Shown piece after piece: positions 62,814-64,000 of a stretch of DNA of 64,000 nt. The notes beneath the pieces are model-generated. The model was not told the origin of the DNA. It searched no databases and saw nothing but the letters and a program-made list of their open reading frames with translations. Both the position numbers and the translations under genes were made by a program. Location of the stretch: assembly GCA_052400685.1 (NCBI GenBank), contig JBQTGJ010000004.1; one strand, written 5' to 3'. Every line of letters starts with the position of its first letter. Within the stretch, counting starts at the first letter, position 1. The stretch is from CAZHHH01 sp052400685. GTDB lineage: Bacteria > Bacteroidota > Bacteroidia > Bacteroidales > Marinilabiliaceae.

Positions 62814-63524
62814 ATGACATCATCCCAATCGTCCGACCAATGGACAAAAACCTTTGCCAACGATGGTTATGCCATGGCAAAAACAATTCCGGCCCATTGC
62901 ACCAGAGAGACATTTAACGCACAGCTGAAAGAATTCTACAACCAGGTAGAACAACTGTCCGACTCTTTTCTTACCATGTGCCAACGCGACAATGTAAAAG
63001 TCGATTGCAAAATGGGTTGTGCCTGGTGTTGCTACCAATCAGTGTTTGCCCTCACCCATGAAATGTTGGTTATAACGGACTATATACGCTCCCATTTCAG
63101 TAAAGACATTCAAAAAGAGATACTGAACCGGGCCAAAAAGAAAACGGCCATGACAAATTCTTTATCCCGAGAAACACTATTGGGAACCAATGAGGCCTGT
63201 CCGTTACTGCGCAACGGCGCATGCATGGTATACCCTGTAAGACCCGTGGCTTGTCGCATTTACCTGTCGTCGAATGTGAAAAGCTGCGAAGAACGCTATC
63301 TAAAGCCAGCCGACACAACCGTAAAACCTCAACTATTTGGCTTCATGCTCGATGCCGGTCGTCATTTTAATTATGGGTTTGTAACCGGACTAAAAGAGAG
63401 CCGCCTCATTTCCAACGAAGCGCCCATTGAATGGTTATTGGTTCAATTTTTGGAAGACGAAAATGCCTTTGAGAAATGGCTTAACGGAGAAGAATTACAC
63501 CCAAACTACCTATTTGAAGAATAA
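62814..63524 (+). CDS. YkgJ-type cysteine-cluster protein
   Basis: A 236-residue cytoplasmic protein with the CKMGCAWCCYQ cluster (about 63-73), then ACPLLRNGACMVYPVRPVACRIYLS (quoted in two parts: ACPLLRNGAC and VYPVRPVACR), the conserved Cys-rich signature of the YkgJ/UPF0153 family, expected to bind zinc or an Fe-S cluster. Function unknown. It stands alone, with a terminator on either side. Confidence 0.88.
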   Translation: MTSSQSSDQWTKTFANDGYAMAKTIPAHCTRETFNAQLKEFYNQVEQLSDSFLTMCQRDNVKVDCKMGCAWCCYQSVFALTHEMLVITDYIRSHFSKDIQKEILNRAKKKTAMTNSLSRETLLGTNEACPLLRNGACMVYPVRPVACRIYLSSNVKSCEERYLKPADTTVKPQLFGFMLDAGRHFNYGFVTGLKESRLISNEAPIEWLLVQFLEDENAFEKWLNGEELHPNYLFEE

Positions 63525-63590
63525 AACCCACTGACCTGATCTCAAAAAAAATAATTATCCGATTCGTTCCGTCACAGCGATAAAACAGAT

Positions 63591-63633
63591 AAAAAATGCC
63601 GCATCGTAAACCTTACACGACACGGCATTTTTT
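63591..63633. terminator. Bidirectional terminator between YkgJ-type and AbgT genes
   Basis: AAAAAATGCCG (63591-63601) and CGGCATTTTTT (63623-63633) are exact complements, with an A-run at the left and a T-run at the right. It lies between two convergent genes. Confidence 0.8.
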
Positions 63634-63652
63634 CACTTAAAACAAAACAAAA

Positions 63653-64000
63653 TTATTGTGGAATTGCATAATACAGTCCGGCTCCGGGCCCCAAGGGTAT
63701 TCCAAACGATATCCAGATAATAAGCAAAATACTCCACCCGATAAAAAAGACAATCGAATACGGTATCATGGTAGATATAATGGTTCCCAGCCCGGCTTTA
63801 TTATCATATTTCTGAAAAAAGGCAATAATCAACGCAAAATAACTCATCATAGGCGAGATGATATTAGTAACAGAATCGCCCACCCGGTAAACCGCCTGCG
63901 ACAATTCGGGAGAATACCCCAACAACATAAAAATAGGAATAAAGACAGGCGCCATGATAGCCCATTTGGCCGAAGCACTTCCCATAATCAGGTTAATCAG
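63653..64000 (-). CDS. AbgT-family transporter, C-terminal part (5' end outside window)
   Basis: The C-terminal 115 or so residues of an AbgT-type transporter (p-aminobenzoyl-glutamate or antimetabolite exporter family). Visible are the conserved GSASAKWAIMAPVFIPIFML, the SPMMSYFALII segment and the last membrane helices. The reading frame stays open to base 64000 with coding upstream (LINLI before MGSASAKW), so the start is beyond the window. Substrate is not determinable. Confidence 0.85.
   Translation of the reverse strand: MINLIMGSASAKWAIMAPVFIPIFMLLGYSPELSQAVYRVGDSVTNIISPMMSYFALIIAFFQKYDNKAGLGTIISTMIPYSIVFFIGWSILLIIWISFGIPLGPGAGLYYAIPQ

Noticed and set aside
1..64000. tRNA, rRNA or riboswitch genes
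   Set aside because: No T-loop, anticodon-stem or known riboswitch consensus was recognised by eye; a covariance-model scan would be needed to exclude them.

Overview
The window is chromosomal DNA from a member of the Bacteroidota, probably an anaerobic or microaerophilic marine or sediment lineage such as Marinilabiliales (order-level placement is inference). The evidence is: a hybrid two-component regulator of the HTCS type; a secreted pectinesterase with a C-terminal sorting-like domain; DUF4249 and OmpP1/FadL proteins; menaquinone genes; TAnnTTTG promoter boxes; and A/T-rich intergenic DNA. No rRNA, tRNA or CRISPR array was recognised.

Region 1 (1-8.1 kb) is accessory. Single genes or gene pairs, all on the minus strand, are separated by long near-identical repeats (about 780 bp) or by an attC-like hairpin. 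The cargo is a lipoprotein, a DUF4279 protein with a partner, a HEPN-like protein and an AAA/DUF4143 ATPase. A short non-autonomous transposon (MITE) occurs here and has visibly inserted into one repeat copy. sbcC-sbcD (8.1-12.6 kb) follow, and they also have boundary-like motifs on both sides.

Region 2 (12.9-27.7 kb) is core metabolism and information processing: sucA-sucB, with a MITE inserted between them; an AddB-like Fe-S nuclease; trmD; a DUF349 protein with a possible coupled leader ORF; pyrG; and yidC. Region 3 (27.8-37.3 kb) is a two-gene polysaccharide unit, in which an HTCS regulator is divergent from a giant CE8-type pectinesterase and no SusCD pair is visible.

Region 4 (37.3-49.3 kb) holds a YiiX-type lipoprotein, a thioredoxin/thioredoxin reductase operon with an atypical CX6C thioredoxin, a divergent Crp/Fnr regulator with a DUF4249 lipoprotein, a second trxB, a small membrane protein, serB-pepD, a 64-aa protein and a patatin-like phospholipase. 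Region 5 (49.3-57.3 kb) has an unassigned ATP-grasp-like protein, then a metal operon: a DtxR regulator, an outer-membrane beta-barrel, a membrane-anchored DtxR-FeoA fusion, and FeoB split by one in-frame stop into a GTPase and a permease. A FadL-type porin follows.

Region 6 (57.6-64 kb) carries menE, menC and menA, an XRE-S24 repressor that may share an operator region with a divergent YegP/DUF1508 gene, a YkgJ-type cysteine-cluster protein and the 3' part of an AbgT transporter.

Across 17-60 kb, at least nine copies of a degenerate intergenic repeat with GTCTGTCC-type ends lie between genes. The signals most worth a second look are the cassette-like array with its repeats, the MITE empty/filled site pair, the split FeoB with membrane-anchored regulator, and the operator-like inverted repeat beside the S24 repressor.
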